The notes: generated by a model from the sequence alone, not told the origin. A DNA stretch of 64,000 nt from Enterocloster alcoholdehydrogenati (GCF_013282095.1 NZ_BLTJ01000003.1:124001-188000), one strand, 5' to 3'; shown: positions 43,946 through 53,064, counted from the first letter of the stretch. Numbers and translations are program-made.

Positions 43946-45743
43946 TAAACCACTTCCTTTCAATTTCATTTCGTATTTCGGGCAATTTATCGTAAGCCAA
44001 ATTAATTTGTTCCTGGGTCATTTCATTCCGTTTTCCTGTACTCACACCTGTCAAAGTAGAAATTTGTTTATCAATAGCAGATTTTACCAAAACAAAATTT
44101 GTTTTCATATAAGACTTATCAAGTTCTTTTCCCTCTGGATTAATATTATGAGAATACAAAATTTCTCCTGCCAAATTTTTTACCAACTCATCTAAGGCTT
44201 TTCTATCCGCTTGCCGTTGTTTTGCTTTAGGAATTTTTATTGGATACAATTTCTCATAAATCTCCTTATACTGTTCTGGGGACATTCCACGTTGCATTAA
44301 AATATTACAAGCACGTTTTACTTCCTCATCTTCCAATAAGGGAATCTCTTGTAACAGTACATTATCTTGTTTCGTTATCTTGACATAATTAATATGAGGA
44401 TTTTTTCCACTTTCCGGCTCAATTTCTAATTCAGACGCATCGCTAAAATCCAACCCTTCTAATGGTAATAACTGGTCGAAATATTCTTGGTCTGCTTGGC
44501 TATATTGTTGAAAATCTTCCCATCTTTTAGCAACATTAGCTCCTGCATGGAACACAACTGTACCTTTATTATTCAAACTATCTGGACTATTTTGATCTAC
44601 CACACGCATGATTCGCCCCACAAACTGAATAAAAGGAGATAAATTATTGAATATGCTAAAAACAGCTGCTACACTTAAATAGGGGTGATCAAATCCTTCC
44701 CCTAACTTTTTAACTTGTACTATTACATCTAATTCATCATTTTCTAATTTTTCTAACACTTTATCATTATGCTTACCATCTTCTTTTGAATGTATATAAT
44801 CTGCCCTCAACCCACGTGCAGCATATGCTTCCTTAATTTGAATACAATGCTTAAAGTTTAATGCAGACGCTATAATTTTATGCTTATTATTTCCGGATTT
44901 CTCCCTAATCTTTTGTAATTCTCTAATTGAAGCATCTACTATTGTATTAGCAGTTTCCTTAGATGTAATAATACTTCTCCTAAAATCTGCATCCTCTTCA
45001 CCCAATCGGCGTACTTCATCTAATGGCACTTCTACTTCCGTTCCTTGATCTTCTCTAACGTATCTTAATGACGCAGGATTTAATACAACCGCTTTTAACT
45101 TTTTTACATAACCATTTTTTATAGCATCACATACAGGATAAGAATATATTATATTACCTGCCATAATCTGTCCATCTGCACGCATTGGAGTTGCACTTAA
45201 ATTTATAATTTTTGCGTTTGAAAATTTATTTCTCAATTCAATCCAACTATTTGCAACATTGTGATGTGCTTCATCAAATATAATCAAATCAAAAAAATCA
45301 GTATCTAATGCTGACAGCCAACGATTTTGATTTCCCTGCAACTGTTGTATATTAGTGATTACAACATCCGCATTTTCTAAATCTGACATATTAACAGAAG
45401 TTCCACGAATTTCTACAGATTCAGGAAATTCATCTGTTTCACTTAGTGCCCCACATTTTAAATAAAATACTTTAGGACTCGACATATCAAAATCATCAGC
45501 TAATTGTCCTGATATTTTTACATTTGGTGCAACAACCAATGCTCTTTTTGATTTCACTGCAAATGGAGCCAATGTAATTAATCCAGATTTTCCACAACCT
45601 ACTGGAAGAATTATCCCCACTTCCCGGTCTTTCTGAGAATTATCGTAATACTCTCTTATTTTTCCATACGCCTCATACTGAGGAACTCTTAATTTTTGTT
45701 GATTTATAGTAATCTTTTGTGTTCCAAAAACAAATTCATTCAT
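43938..45743 (-). CDS. SF2 DEAD/DEAH-type helicase of the restriction operon
   Basis: About 601 residues. Motif I LPVGCGKSG, Ia VVAPNVK, II FDEAHH, III LSATP, IV region KIIASALNFKHC, V VQVKKLGEGFDHP, VI QFVGRIMR are all intact; a helical C-terminal region of about 200 residues follows. Layout resembles type III/DISARM-like ResIII helicases. ATG at 45743 follows GGAGGGATAGT; upstream in-frame codons overlap the nuclease end. Located between the PstI-type nuclease and a small Cys/His-rich protein, 37 bases after the nuclease stop. Confidence 0.85.
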   Translation of the reverse strand: MNEFVFGTQKITINQQKLRVPQYEAYGKIREYYDNSQKDREVGIILPVGCGKSGLITLAPFAVKSKRALVVAPNVKISGQLADDFDMSSPKVFYLKCGALSETDEFPESVEIRGTSVNMSDLENADVVITNIQQLQGNQNRWLSALDTDFFDLIIFDEAHHNVANSWIELRNKFSNAKIINLSATPMRADGQIMAGNIIYSYPVCDAIKNGYVKKLKAVVLNPASLRYVREDQGTEVEVPLDEVRRLGEEDADFRRSIITSKETANTIVDASIRELQKIREKSGNNKHKIIASALNFKHCIQIKEAYAARGLRADYIHSKEDGKHNDKVLEKLENDELDVIVQVKKLGEGFDHPYLSVAAVFSIFNNLSPFIQFVGRIMRVVDQNSPDSLNNKGTVVFHAGANVAKRWEDFQQYSQADQEYFDQLLPLEGLDFSDASELEIEPESGKNPHINYVKITKQDNVLLQEIPLLEDEEVKRACNILMQRGMSPEQYKEIYEKLYPIKIPKAKQRQADRKALDELVKNLAGEILYSHNINPEGKELDKSYMKTNFVLVKSAIDKQISTLTGVSTGKRNEMTQEQINLAYDKLPEIRNEIERKWFNG

Positions 45744-45780
45744 ACTATCCCTCCAATATTTTCGTAAAACTAGGACATTT

Positions 45781-46698
45781 TTATCTCGGTCCCAAAAACT
45801 TATCTCCATTCAAGTGTATCATGTGCTCCGGCATCTCTGCAATCCAAACTTCCGTTTCCCATGCCAATACCTCAGAAAATTTCTTATATGTCTTAAAATC
45901 CAGAAAAGCGGTAACAAAAATCTTTCCAGCTGTAACATTTTCTGTCATCTCTGTGATTTCAATGATTCGTTTGGGATCCATCGGTCCTACAGAAGTTACA
46001 GATTCTATAAAATAAATCCAATTTTTATCTTCTCTGTACAAAACAACATCTGGCATTTTGTCATGTAAAGTAATTTCAAATCCCAGTTCTGTCAATTTCT
46101 CAACATTCTTAACCAAATCTTTTTCTGTAGTATCGCCTACATATAAACACTCTGCATTAGGTGCGAATCTCGGAGCAAATTCTTCAATAATTGCCTTCTG
46201 TAATTCATTATGTTTTCCAGCAGAAAATTTTAAGTCTGCTCCATTGATTTTTACTGGCATCATTGTCATTTTCTTTTTTGAAGCGTAAATATCAATCAAC
46301 TTATCATGGTATGTCAGAAAACGATTTAAGGATTTTTGCCATTCCACAGACTGAAATGTTTTCAGCATCTTTAAAGTTTCCTCAGTAAGCCTATATCTGT
46401 AATTAGGACTGTTGGTTGCCTTTCCATTGTCTTCGACTAATGCTGCAGTTCTAAATCTATGCAACGCCTGTTTACGAAATGTTTCCCGACTATTTTCTGC
46501 ATAAGTAGTTCCATAGAAAGTGTTAGAAAACTGAATAATATCATGAATACGAATCCATTCATTCTTCGCTTCGTCCCATCGCATATCCGGTTTAATATCT
46601 GCCATTGCAAGCAGAACATAACAGCATATATCTGCTTGTTGTGCTTTCGGCATACCCACTAATTCCAAAAATTTTCTTGCTTCTTCAATTTTATCCAC
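45781..46698 (-). CDS. BsuBI/PstI-family restriction endonuclease
   Basis: 305 residues, near PstI size. The C-terminal catalytic domain is clear: MPDVVLYREDKNWIYFIESVTSVGPMDPKR (acidic D and E with downstream Lys), IFVTAFLDFKTYKKF, LAWETEVWIAEMPEHMIHLNGDKFLGP. The N-terminal half is a winged-helix-like specificity domain. PstI and BsuBI cut CTGCAG; this protein may share that site but the family is not uniform. GTG start at 46698 overlaps the methylase stop by 8 bases behind GGAGGGG. Confidence 0.92.
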   Translation of the reverse strand: MDKIEEARKFLELVGMPKAQQADICCYVLLAMADIKPDMRWDEAKNEWIRIHDIIQFSNTFYGTTYAENSRETFRKQALHRFRTAALVEDNGKATNSPNYRYRLTEETLKMLKTFQSVEWQKSLNRFLTYHDKLIDIYASKKKMTMMPVKINGADLKFSAGKHNELQKAIIEEFAPRFAPNAECLYVGDTTEKDLVKNVEKLTELGFEITLHDKMPDVVLYREDKNWIYFIESVTSVGPMDPKRIIEITEMTENVTAGKIFVTAFLDFKTYKKFSEVLAWETEVWIAEMPEHMIHLNGDKFLGPR

Positions 46699-48178
46699 AA
46701 TACCCCTCCAAAATCAAATCACAGCTGCTTTCCGATAAATCCTTTGTCTTCATCAATTTTCTGCCCATCTCTTGTATGATTTCTATATCCGGCACCGGCA
46801 TCGAATTTACTTCCGTAGAATTTACCTGCGTAGAACCATTTAAAATCCTGTAGTATTCATCATACAAAGTAGAATTAAAAAGTACATACAACCCATATAC
46901 CAAACATTCTGACATCTCCCCCAACAATCCATCAATAAAATTGATTTTATTTTGTGTACTTATTTTCTCATATTGCGGGTAATTTTTTGCCAAATAAATT
47001 CCACATTGTAATCTGCGTGGTTCCTCTTTTGCTGTAAATCTCTTTACAAACAAATAATTTTTATTATCCTGCATAAGTCCACGTTGATCTGTTACCACAT
47101 ATTCATGCTCTTTCTGAATCGGAAATTCCACAGTTCCTCGTTTAATATGCTGTGAATAAAACAGCGGAATCGCACCATCTTCTTCATCATCACGAAGTAT
47201 ATCACGATTTCTAAAATCTACAGTCAATCCCGTTTTCATTTTAACGCCTATGTCCGGTAATGTGCAGTTAAACCTGTGCAAGCGTTCTAATACATCAACT
47301 TCTTCATTATTTGTTACCAAATATACATAGTAATCTTCTCCCGAAACTACCACAGAATATGGTACTGTCAAAGAAGTTATTTCATCAAAATCTTTATTTG
47401 ATTTAGAAGAAGTAATCTTCACTTTTTCTGGGTTTTTATTTGTTTTTCTAACTTTTATGATGATTGTTTCCTGTAAAATATCTTCTTTATCAAACACTTT
47501 ACTTCGACTAACAAACAAATGAATGTGTTCCAATTTCCCCTGTGTCAAAAAATATTGGCGAAATCTCTTAAAATATGCTCCCGATGTCCATGAACGTGGA
47601 ATAATATAGACCATTTCGCCATTATCTTTTAAATTAAAGAGTCCCATAGCTGCAAATATAAAATACATATTCGGTGCTCCATAACATACTTCCGGCATAG
47701 CTGTTGCTTCTGGTGCATTTTTGGATATTTTCATATATGGCGGATTTCCAATCACATAATCAAATTTAGGCGGGGTAGTATTTCCTCCTATCATTGAATT
47801 AAAATCTAAATATTGACTTGTTATATAATTTTCTGTCTTAATATCATATTTGATCCTTTTTGTGGACTTTTCCTTGCAATACTCCAAATTTTCTTTTAAA
47901 ATTTCTAAGACATTTTCATCATTTTCATAACAAACCAAGTCGATTTCCGATATATAATCAAACTGTTCAATCCATTCAATAAAAGCACATGACAATATGC
48001 CAGAACCTGCACCAGCGTCCAAAACCTTTATACATGATTTCCCTGCCGGACATTCATATAAACTTGCCATAAATCTTGCAGTTTCCATACTTGTAAAAAA
48101 CTGCCCATATTTTTTCCGTTCCTTTTTAGGCATATTTTCTATATACAAATTTGTGAGTTCAATAATTTTCTCTAACAC
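46691..48178 (-). CDS. N6-adenine DNA methyltransferase (PstI/BsuBI type)
   Basis: 495 residues, close to M.PstI and M.BsuBI. KYGQFFTSMETARFMASLY leads into the SAM motif VLDAGAGSGILSCAF, motif IV is NPPYM, and the C-terminal target recognition region is long. Protects the host by methylating adenine in the nuclease site. GTG start at 48178 behind GAGGTGA. First gene of the operon, so protection is made before cleavage, a usual arrangement. Confidence 0.92.
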   Translation of the reverse strand: MLEKIIELTNLYIENMPKKERKKYGQFFTSMETARFMASLYECPAGKSCIKVLDAGAGSGILSCAFIEWIEQFDYISEIDLVCYENDENVLEILKENLEYCKEKSTKRIKYDIKTENYITSQYLDFNSMIGGNTTPPKFDYVIGNPPYMKISKNAPEATAMPEVCYGAPNMYFIFAAMGLFNLKDNGEMVYIIPRSWTSGAYFKRFRQYFLTQGKLEHIHLFVSRSKVFDKEDILQETIIIKVRKTNKNPEKVKITSSKSNKDFDEITSLTVPYSVVVSGEDYYVYLVTNNEEVDVLERLHRFNCTLPDIGVKMKTGLTVDFRNRDILRDDEEDGAIPLFYSQHIKRGTVEFPIQKEHEYVVTDQRGLMQDNKNYLFVKRFTAKEEPRRLQCGIYLAKNYPQYEKISTQNKINFIDGLLGEMSECLVYGLYVLFNSTLYDEYYRILNGSTQVNSTEVNSMPVPDIEIIQEMGRKLMKTKDLSESSCDLILEGYCG

Positions 48179-48211
48179 TTCATCTCACCTCATGCTTATC
48201 TACATAATTCA

Positions 48212-48240
48212 ATTATACTCTATCATTCTACTAATTTCAA
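48212..48240 (-). promoter_or_regulatory. Promoter of the restriction operon
   Basis: Minus strand -35 TTGAAA (48240-48235), 17-bp spacer, -10 TATAAT (48217-48212), about 35 bases ahead of the methylase start. Confidence 0.75.
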
Positions 48241-48249
48241 CATAATTTT

Positions 48250-48263
48250 AGAACAAATGTTCT
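48250..48263. promoter_or_regulatory. Palindrome AGAACAAATGTTCT next to the restriction promoter
   Basis: The core GAAC-N4-GTTC equals the Firmicute LexA (SOS) box core. It lies 10 bp upstream of the -35 rather than over the promoter, so it could be a LexA site, another regulator site, or chance in AT-rich DNA. Confidence 0.35.
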
Positions 48264-48404
48264 TTTTGTAATCTTTGAATTTATTCCTATACTATATCTT
48301 ATTTTTTGCTAAAAATCTATTCGAACATCCGTCCCCCTTATCAAATAATCGGTAAAACCACTGTATTTCTGCTGCTAAGAGGGCTTTAAGCAACCCTCCA
48401 CTTG

Positions 48405-49718
48405 TCAGCGTGCTTCCCTATTGTGTTTTCTCCTTACAGTCCGCTTCTGTTCCGCTTCTATCTGTTCCTGTTGCTTTGCCCGGTCAATAACCGCATTCAC
48501 CTGTTCAGCCCCCATAACTTTCTTTACACGACCAAAATCCGTTGTAATCGTCCGTAACTCCCGATTTTCCTCTAAGGATTCTTCCAGCCGGTTCTTTAAC
48601 CTCTCATTTCTGTCTTGCTCTCTACTATATGCATCTTGCAATTTTTCAAATCGGTTAGAAATATTCAAATATTCCCGATACACAGATCGCAGAACCATTA
48701 TGATTTTTTCAATCAATGGCTTTGTTTTTTTCTCTCTATAAGTCTTTCCGCTTTCCAATGTTCCCGCTTCTGGCAGCACTTCTTCTGGATCATACGAATA
48801 CTTAACTGCAAATCTCTCCATATCCTTTACCATAGGAGCAATCTCCGCCAGTTTTTTCTCATATCGTGCTGCTTCTTTCTTAGCCACTTCTGCTCGTTTA
48901 TCTGCTTCCTCACGATTTTCCTGTGCGGAGTGAATCTCCTGTTCAAGATTTTCCAATTCTCCCAACCACTTTTCACTGGTTTCCAGTATGGCAGCATTAT
49001 GTTCTTCCAGACTTTCTTTTTTCGCTTCCAACTCCGCAACTTCCTTTGCCCGTTCCTGCTTCTCAAAATCAAGTACCGACAAGTGTTTATTATGCGTTCC
49101 AAGCTGCTTCCATTCGATTCCATACTTCCCCATAATCTGGGCAATTTCCTGTTTTTCTGATTCTATCCACTGATTCCATTCCGTTGCTCCCCTCGTGCCG
49201 CCCTTAAAGCCCTGTTCTCCCAATGCTCCCTTTAAGGAAACTCTGGTATCAAGACCACGCTTGCTGTTACAAATAACCGGAACAAAATCTACATGGACAT
49301 GAGGCGTTTCCTCATCCATATGCAGATGAGCAGAAAATACATGAAGATATGGATTCCGTTTCTGAAAATCTTTCATAAATTCAATCAGAATTTCCTTTGC
49401 AAGTTGCCCTTCTTCACTTTTGGCATTCATATCGTCCTTGTTTCCAATTTGAAAAACTGCTTCATGGAATAGCTTTTCCTGCTTGCCCTGCCGGATTTTT
49501 TCATAGTAATTATCAATCTTTCTGTCATTTCGTTTCTGCTTCGCATTATACCGTTCCAGAGCTTCAACAAATAATTCATGATAGACTTCTTCAATCTCTG
49601 CATGGCAAAACTCCACATTATAAATACTGCGTTCTGTATCCACATTTTTTGCACTAAATGCCCTTGTATTATGATTGATAGAACCCTTTCCCATCATACC
49701 GCTAATCGTTCTCTCCAA
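48405..49718 (-). CDS. MobV-family relaxase (Pre/Mob)
   Basis: 437 residues. The relaxase core is N-terminal: NHNTRAFSAKNVDTERS, and HLHMDEETPHVHVDFVP with the metal-binding histidine cluster; from about residue 215 a long coiled coil runs to the basic C-terminus. Nicks oriT and pilots the strand during mobilization with a helper conjugation system. The region in front of it holds two strong inverted repeats that look like its oriT. Confidence 0.9.
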   Translation of the reverse strand: MERTISGMMGKGSINHNTRAFSAKNVDTERSIYNVEFCHAEIEEVYHELFVEALERYNAKQKRNDRKIDNYYEKIRQGKQEKLFHEAVFQIGNKDDMNAKSEEGQLAKEILIEFMKDFQKRNPYLHVFSAHLHMDEETPHVHVDFVPVICNSKRGLDTRVSLKGALGEQGFKGGTRGATEWNQWIESEKQEIAQIMGKYGIEWKQLGTHNKHLSVLDFEKQERAKEVAELEAKKESLEEHNAAILETSEKWLGELENLEQEIHSAQENREEADKRAEVAKKEAARYEKKLAEIAPMVKDMERFAVKYSYDPEEVLPEAGTLESGKTYREKKTKPLIEKIIMVLRSVYREYLNISNRFEKLQDAYSREQDRNERLKNRLEESLEENRELRTITTDFGRVKKVMGAEQVNAVIDRAKQQEQIEAEQKRTVRRKHNREAR

Positions 49719-49750
49719 GCTTTATCCCTTCTCCCTGTTAGAGGTAATCA

Positions 49751-49795
49751 GTGCCGGATACGGCACATAGCTTTGTTACTTTCGTCGAAAGTAAC
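49751..49795. other. Candidate origin of transfer (oriT)
   Basis: Two perfect inverted repeats: GTGCCG-GATA-CGGCAC (49751-49766) and GTTACTTTC-GTC-GAAAGTAAC (49775-49795), located directly upstream of the relaxase gene. This is the usual position and structure for a MobV oriT; the nick site is not assigned. Confidence 0.6.
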
Positions 49796-49867
49796 GCAAA
49801 AGCACTTTTGACAGCCGTTCCGTCCATCAAAAGCTGCCATTGCGTCCTGCCGGAGGCTTTTTCCGTC

Positions 49868-50104
49868 CTACGGACGGGCGGCTTTCAGCCGCTTTGCTTC
49901 TGCCCCTATAGCTTTTCGGATAGCCGATAGCACATTTTCTATCGTATATTCATCCCATCCAGCAAGCCATATCAATGTCCTTTCTTCATCAGCGGTCAGT
50001 TCTACCTCTCCGAAGATTTCATTGAGGTCAGTAATCCTCCGAGCTTCACTTTCATAAAAATATTTATTTACATTCCGAGTTCCCCACTCCGGCTGAATTA
50101 TCAT
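49868..50104 (-). CDS. Small element protein of unknown function
   Basis: 78 residues: MIIQPEWGTRNVNKYFYESEARRITDLNEIFGEVELTADEERTLIWLAGW with a helical C-terminus. Proteins like this accompany MobV-type elements in gut Firmicutes, but no function or domain is known to me. AAAGGTGT precedes the ATG, same strand as the neighbouring element genes. Confidence 0.65.
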   Translation of the reverse strand: MIIQPEWGTRNVNKYFYESEARRITDLNEIFGEVELTADEERTLIWLAGWDEYTIENVLSAIRKAIGAEAKRLKAARP

Positions 50105-50176
50105 ACAATCACACCTTTCTTTTTATCTACTACTACAGGAGCGTGACACGCCCCTGTCCATTATCGTCAAGGAAAA

Positions 50177-50409
50177 CTACCAGCGGAAACTGTCCGGCAC
50201 TCCACGCCTGTTCAGATATTCCTGTCGGGCTTTTTCCCGTTCCTCCTGCGTGGAGCAGTCTTATATTTTCCATACAATTCATGCTGTACCAAAGAATCCA
50301 GTTTTTTCTCCAATCCCTGCCGGATTTTCTCCAAACAGGTATCATCCTCCACCAGATGATAACGGAGCAGCAGCATAAACAATTCATAAGGAATCTGCAC
50401 ACTCTTCAT
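50177..50409 (-). pseudogene. Small conserved element gene with a frameshift
   Basis: The N-terminal part MKSVQIPYELFMLLLRYHLV through HELYGKYKTAP is in one frame and stops early; shifting frame at about 50250 restores QEEREKARQEYLNRRGVPDS ending FRW and TAG at 50177. The junction reads CCACG where CCAACG-like would keep frame, so one base seems lost. It is either a true mutation or a sequencing slip. The complete protein would be about 77 residues. Function unknown; common next to RepA-like genes of these elements. Confidence 0.7.
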
Positions 50410-50424
50410 CTTCTCACCCCTTTC

Positions 50425-50508
50425 TGCGTCGGTTTGCGTCGATAGCGTCGATATTTTCTACACCAGCCCGCTATCAAAAATACCGTCGCAACCGACGCAT
50501 ATCGTCGC
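50425..50508. repeat. Iteron-like GCGTCG repeats
   Basis: GCGTCG at 50426, 50436 and 50445, then CGTCGC and CGACGC copies to 50508; TGCGTCGGTT (50425-50434) and AACCGACGCA (50490-50499) are a perfect 10-bp inverted pair. They lie just after the RepA-like gene and before the next gene, and could be replication iterons or operators. Confidence 0.45.
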
Positions 50509-50510
50509 TT

Positions 50511-51641
50511 TTATTCCTTTGTTTTAAGACGTTTCAGAATGATTTTTCTTTCATGACCCCGCTTATTATCATAGAAAATCCCATAGTCATTGAGCAGCTG
50601 GCTGTTGACAATATTCAGCCTTCTGGAAAGCACATTCGCCTGTAACTGCATATCCGGCAGTTGCTTTACAAGTTCTGTCGCTGTTCCCTCCCACTCCTGT
50701 CTGTCTTCTGTCAGAAACGCATTGATTGCTTCTAAAAGAGGGTTCGGCGGCTGTTTCCACAACTCTGTTTCTGCTTTCTTGAATTTCCATACGCAACGCT
50801 CCCTGTCAAATTCTATAGTCAGTTCCTGATCCGGCTGGTCACGTCCCACAATGTCCATCACAGCTTCATTGTCTGTCCGTTTCTTTTTGTGCATGATAAA
50901 CGCTCCATCTGCCGCACCCAACAGTCCATTTGTGCCGGAAATCATATCAAAGCTGTCCTCAGATTCCAGCTTGCGTGTATGATGAACTACCAACAGGCAG
51001 ATACCATATTTGTCACTGAACGATTTCAGTTTTGTCACAATCTCATAATCACTGGAATAGCTGTACCTGTCCCCACCGACTTCACGCACTTTCTGGAGCG
51101 TATCAATGATAATCAGCCTTGCGTCCTTATGCTCTTTCAAAAATTCCTCCAACTGCTTGTCCAGCCCCTCATTCAAGGTCTTTGCCTGTGTTGCAAAATA
51201 CAGATTATCCGCACATTCCACACCAAACATACCGGACAGCCGCCGTTGAAGTCTTGCATAATCATCTTCCAATGCCAGATACAGCACTGTCCCTTTCCGT
51301 ACCGGATAATCCCACAAAGGAATCCCCATTGCTACATGATAGGCAAGCTGCGCCATGAAGAACGATTTTCCCACCTTTGGCGCACCTACAAAGAGATATG
51401 TGCCGCCATAGAGAAAGCCGTCTACAATCGGTATTCTCGGCACAAAAACGGTGTTGTACAATTCCGGCATGGACATAGTTTGCAGTCCGCCACTCCCGGA
51501 TTTCTCCGGGTTTTTGGTGGCTTGCTGATTGATTTGTTTCTGCGGATTTGCTATAATTTTATTGTGATTTTTAATAATCGGCTGCGCCCCATCTGCGCCA
51601 ACAGATGATACGGGAGCAGTCGTTTTCATTTTTTCCATCAT
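50511..51641 (-). CDS. RepA-like AAA ATPase (hexameric helicase family)
   Basis: 376 residues. Walker A GAPKVGKSFF, Walker B LIIIDTLQKV, and a sensor region LLVVHHTRK match the AAA_25/RepA (KaiC-like) helicases of mobilizable plasmids and elements. The C-terminal third is a winged-helix-like segment with NIVNSQLLNDYGIF. It probably unwinds or replicates the excised circle. Its start overlaps the end of the MobC-like gene by 4 bases. Confidence 0.82.
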   Translation of the reverse strand: MMEKMKTTAPVSSVGADGAQPIIKNHNKIIANPQKQINQQATKNPEKSGSGGLQTMSMPELYNTVFVPRIPIVDGFLYGGTYLFVGAPKVGKSFFMAQLAYHVAMGIPLWDYPVRKGTVLYLALEDDYARLQRRLSGMFGVECADNLYFATQAKTLNEGLDKQLEEFLKEHKDARLIIIDTLQKVREVGGDRYSYSSDYEIVTKLKSFSDKYGICLLVVHHTRKLESEDSFDMISGTNGLLGAADGAFIMHKKKRTDNEAVMDIVGRDQPDQELTIEFDRERCVWKFKKAETELWKQPPNPLLEAINAFLTEDRQEWEGTATELVKQLPDMQLQANVLSRRLNIVNSQLLNDYGIFYDNKRGHERKIILKRLKTKE

Positions 51642-51961
51642 TCATCTTCTCCTTTCAGTCCCTCTAACGTAATTGCGATTACCTGTATCGTATAGAGCAG
51701 TTCACCATTATCTGGGCTTACTGTTTCCAGCCGCTTCAATTCCTCATAGATAGTCGCCATTTGATTTTTCAGTGCCTTATAAACTCTCGGATTGCCCTGC
51801 ACAACCACATCCCGGCATGTCAGCCGCCTTATGATATATTCCTGCTTTGTCAAGCCCGACAACGCCACTAAGTCATCGAGCAGCTTTGCTTCTTTATCCG
51901 ATACCCGAAACGCTACGGTATGATTTCTCCAACGCCCTTTATAATCAAGACTTCTTTCCAT
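51638..51961 (-). CDS. MobC-like relaxosome accessory protein
   Basis: 107 residues. HTVAFRVSDKEAKLLDDLVALSGLTKQEYIIRRL is a ribbon-helix-helix-type DNA-binding domain, followed by a helical tail, the form of MobC proteins that help the relaxase at oriT. It overlaps the integrase gene at its start by 17 bases and the RepA-like gene at its end, so the three are coupled in one transcript. Confidence 0.7.
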   Translation of the reverse strand: MERSLDYKGRWRNHTVAFRVSDKEAKLLDDLVALSGLTKQEYIIRRLTCRDVVVQGNPRVYKALKNQMATIYEELKRLETVSPDNGELLYTIQVIAITLEGLKGEDE

Positions 51962-53045
51962 TGCTGTCCTCCTTTTCCATTCGCTCCATTTCCAGCTTTT
52001 CTGCCATTTCTATCTGAACAGTCGGAAACAAATGAGCATATCTGTAAGTGATTTTTTCTGCTTCATGTCCTACCCGTTCCCCAATCGCCAACACTGAAAA
52101 TCCCATATTGATCAACAGTGATACATGGCTGTGGCGAATATCATGCACACGAATCTTTTTCACTCCTGCCTGTTTTGCCCCTCGCTCCATCTCGTGATTG
52201 AGATAAGACTTCGTAACGGTAAACAGCCGCTCGTCCGGTTTGATGTCATAGAGCATTTTGATATACTCCTGCATTTCTTCACAGAGAAACGGGGGCATTT
52301 TTACGGTGCGGTTGCTTTTCGCTGTTTTGGGGCTTGTAATAATATCACGCCCTTTGGAACGGTGATACGTTTTGCTGATCGTGACCGTCTGTTTCTCGAA
52401 ATCAAAATCAGCAGGAGTAAGAGCTAGCAGCTCGCCGGACCGGATTCCACACCAGTAAAGCATTTCAAAAGCATAGTAGGAACGTGGCTTATCCATCATG
52501 GCTTCTGAAAATTTCAGATATTCCTCTTTTGTCCAGAAGTCCATTTCCTTTGGAATTTCATTTCCCATTGTGCCAGCCCGTCTTGCCGGATTGTAAGGCA
52601 GGTTATAAAAGTTTACCGCATGGTTAAAAATTGCTGTAAGCTGTGCGTGTATGGTTTTCAGATAATCTGCTGAATAGGACTTCCCTTTCTCGTCCCGATA
52701 CGCCATGAGTTCATTCTGCCATGCGATAATGTCCTTTGCTTCAATCGCCGCTATCTTCCGATTCCCAAAATACGGCAAAATCTTTGTGCGGATTACATGG
52801 CTCTTAGATTCCCATGTGCTTTCCTTGACACGCTGCTTTTTATCTGCTTCATAAAGTTCAAAAAAGCTGGCAAAAGTCATATCCAGTTTGGAGTTCTTTT
52901 TCAACATGGCCTCATGTTCCCATGCCTGTGCTTCTCTTTTTGTTGCAAATCCACGTTTCTGTGTCTGTTTCCGTTCCCCTTTCCAGTTCGTGAAACGGTA
53001 AATCACTCGCCACGTTCCCGTAGCATTGTCTTTATATACAGCCAT
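51945..53045 (-). CDS. int: Tyrosine integrase of the element
   Basis: 366 residues: an N-terminal arm-binding domain (WRVIYRFTNWKGERKQTQKRGF), SAM-like core-binding domain, and C-terminal catalytic domain with Arg in CGIRSGELLAL, HDIRHSHVSL, GHEAEKIT and the nucleophile Tyr in TYRYAHL. ATG at 53045 is 9 bases after AAGGAG. It recombines the guaA 3' end with the element attachment site. Located next to the xis gene. Confidence 0.93.
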   Translation of the reverse strand: MAVYKDNATGTWRVIYRFTNWKGERKQTQKRGFATKREAQAWEHEAMLKKNSKLDMTFASFFELYEADKKQRVKESTWESKSHVIRTKILPYFGNRKIAAIEAKDIIAWQNELMAYRDEKGKSYSADYLKTIHAQLTAIFNHAVNFYNLPYNPARRAGTMGNEIPKEMDFWTKEEYLKFSEAMMDKPRSYYAFEMLYWCGIRSGELLALTPADFDFEKQTVTISKTYHRSKGRDIITSPKTAKSNRTVKMPPFLCEEMQEYIKMLYDIKPDERLFTVTKSYLNHEMERGAKQAGVKKIRVHDIRHSHVSLLINMGFSVLAIGERVGHEAEKITYRYAHLFPTVQIEMAEKLEMERMEKEDSNGKKS

Positions 53046-53064
53046 TTTTATCATCTCCTTCCGT

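Noticed and set aside
43533-44195. Long plus-strand frame of 220 codons opposite the small Cys/His protein and helicase end
   Set aside because: It is antisense to well-supported genes, rich in Phe/Ile as expected from AT-rich DNA, and has no ribosome site.
43697-48178. BREX or DISARM identity for the restriction operon
   Set aside because: No BrxC, PglX, PglZ or DUF1998 gene is present; only a methylase, a PstI-type nuclease, a helicase and a small protein.
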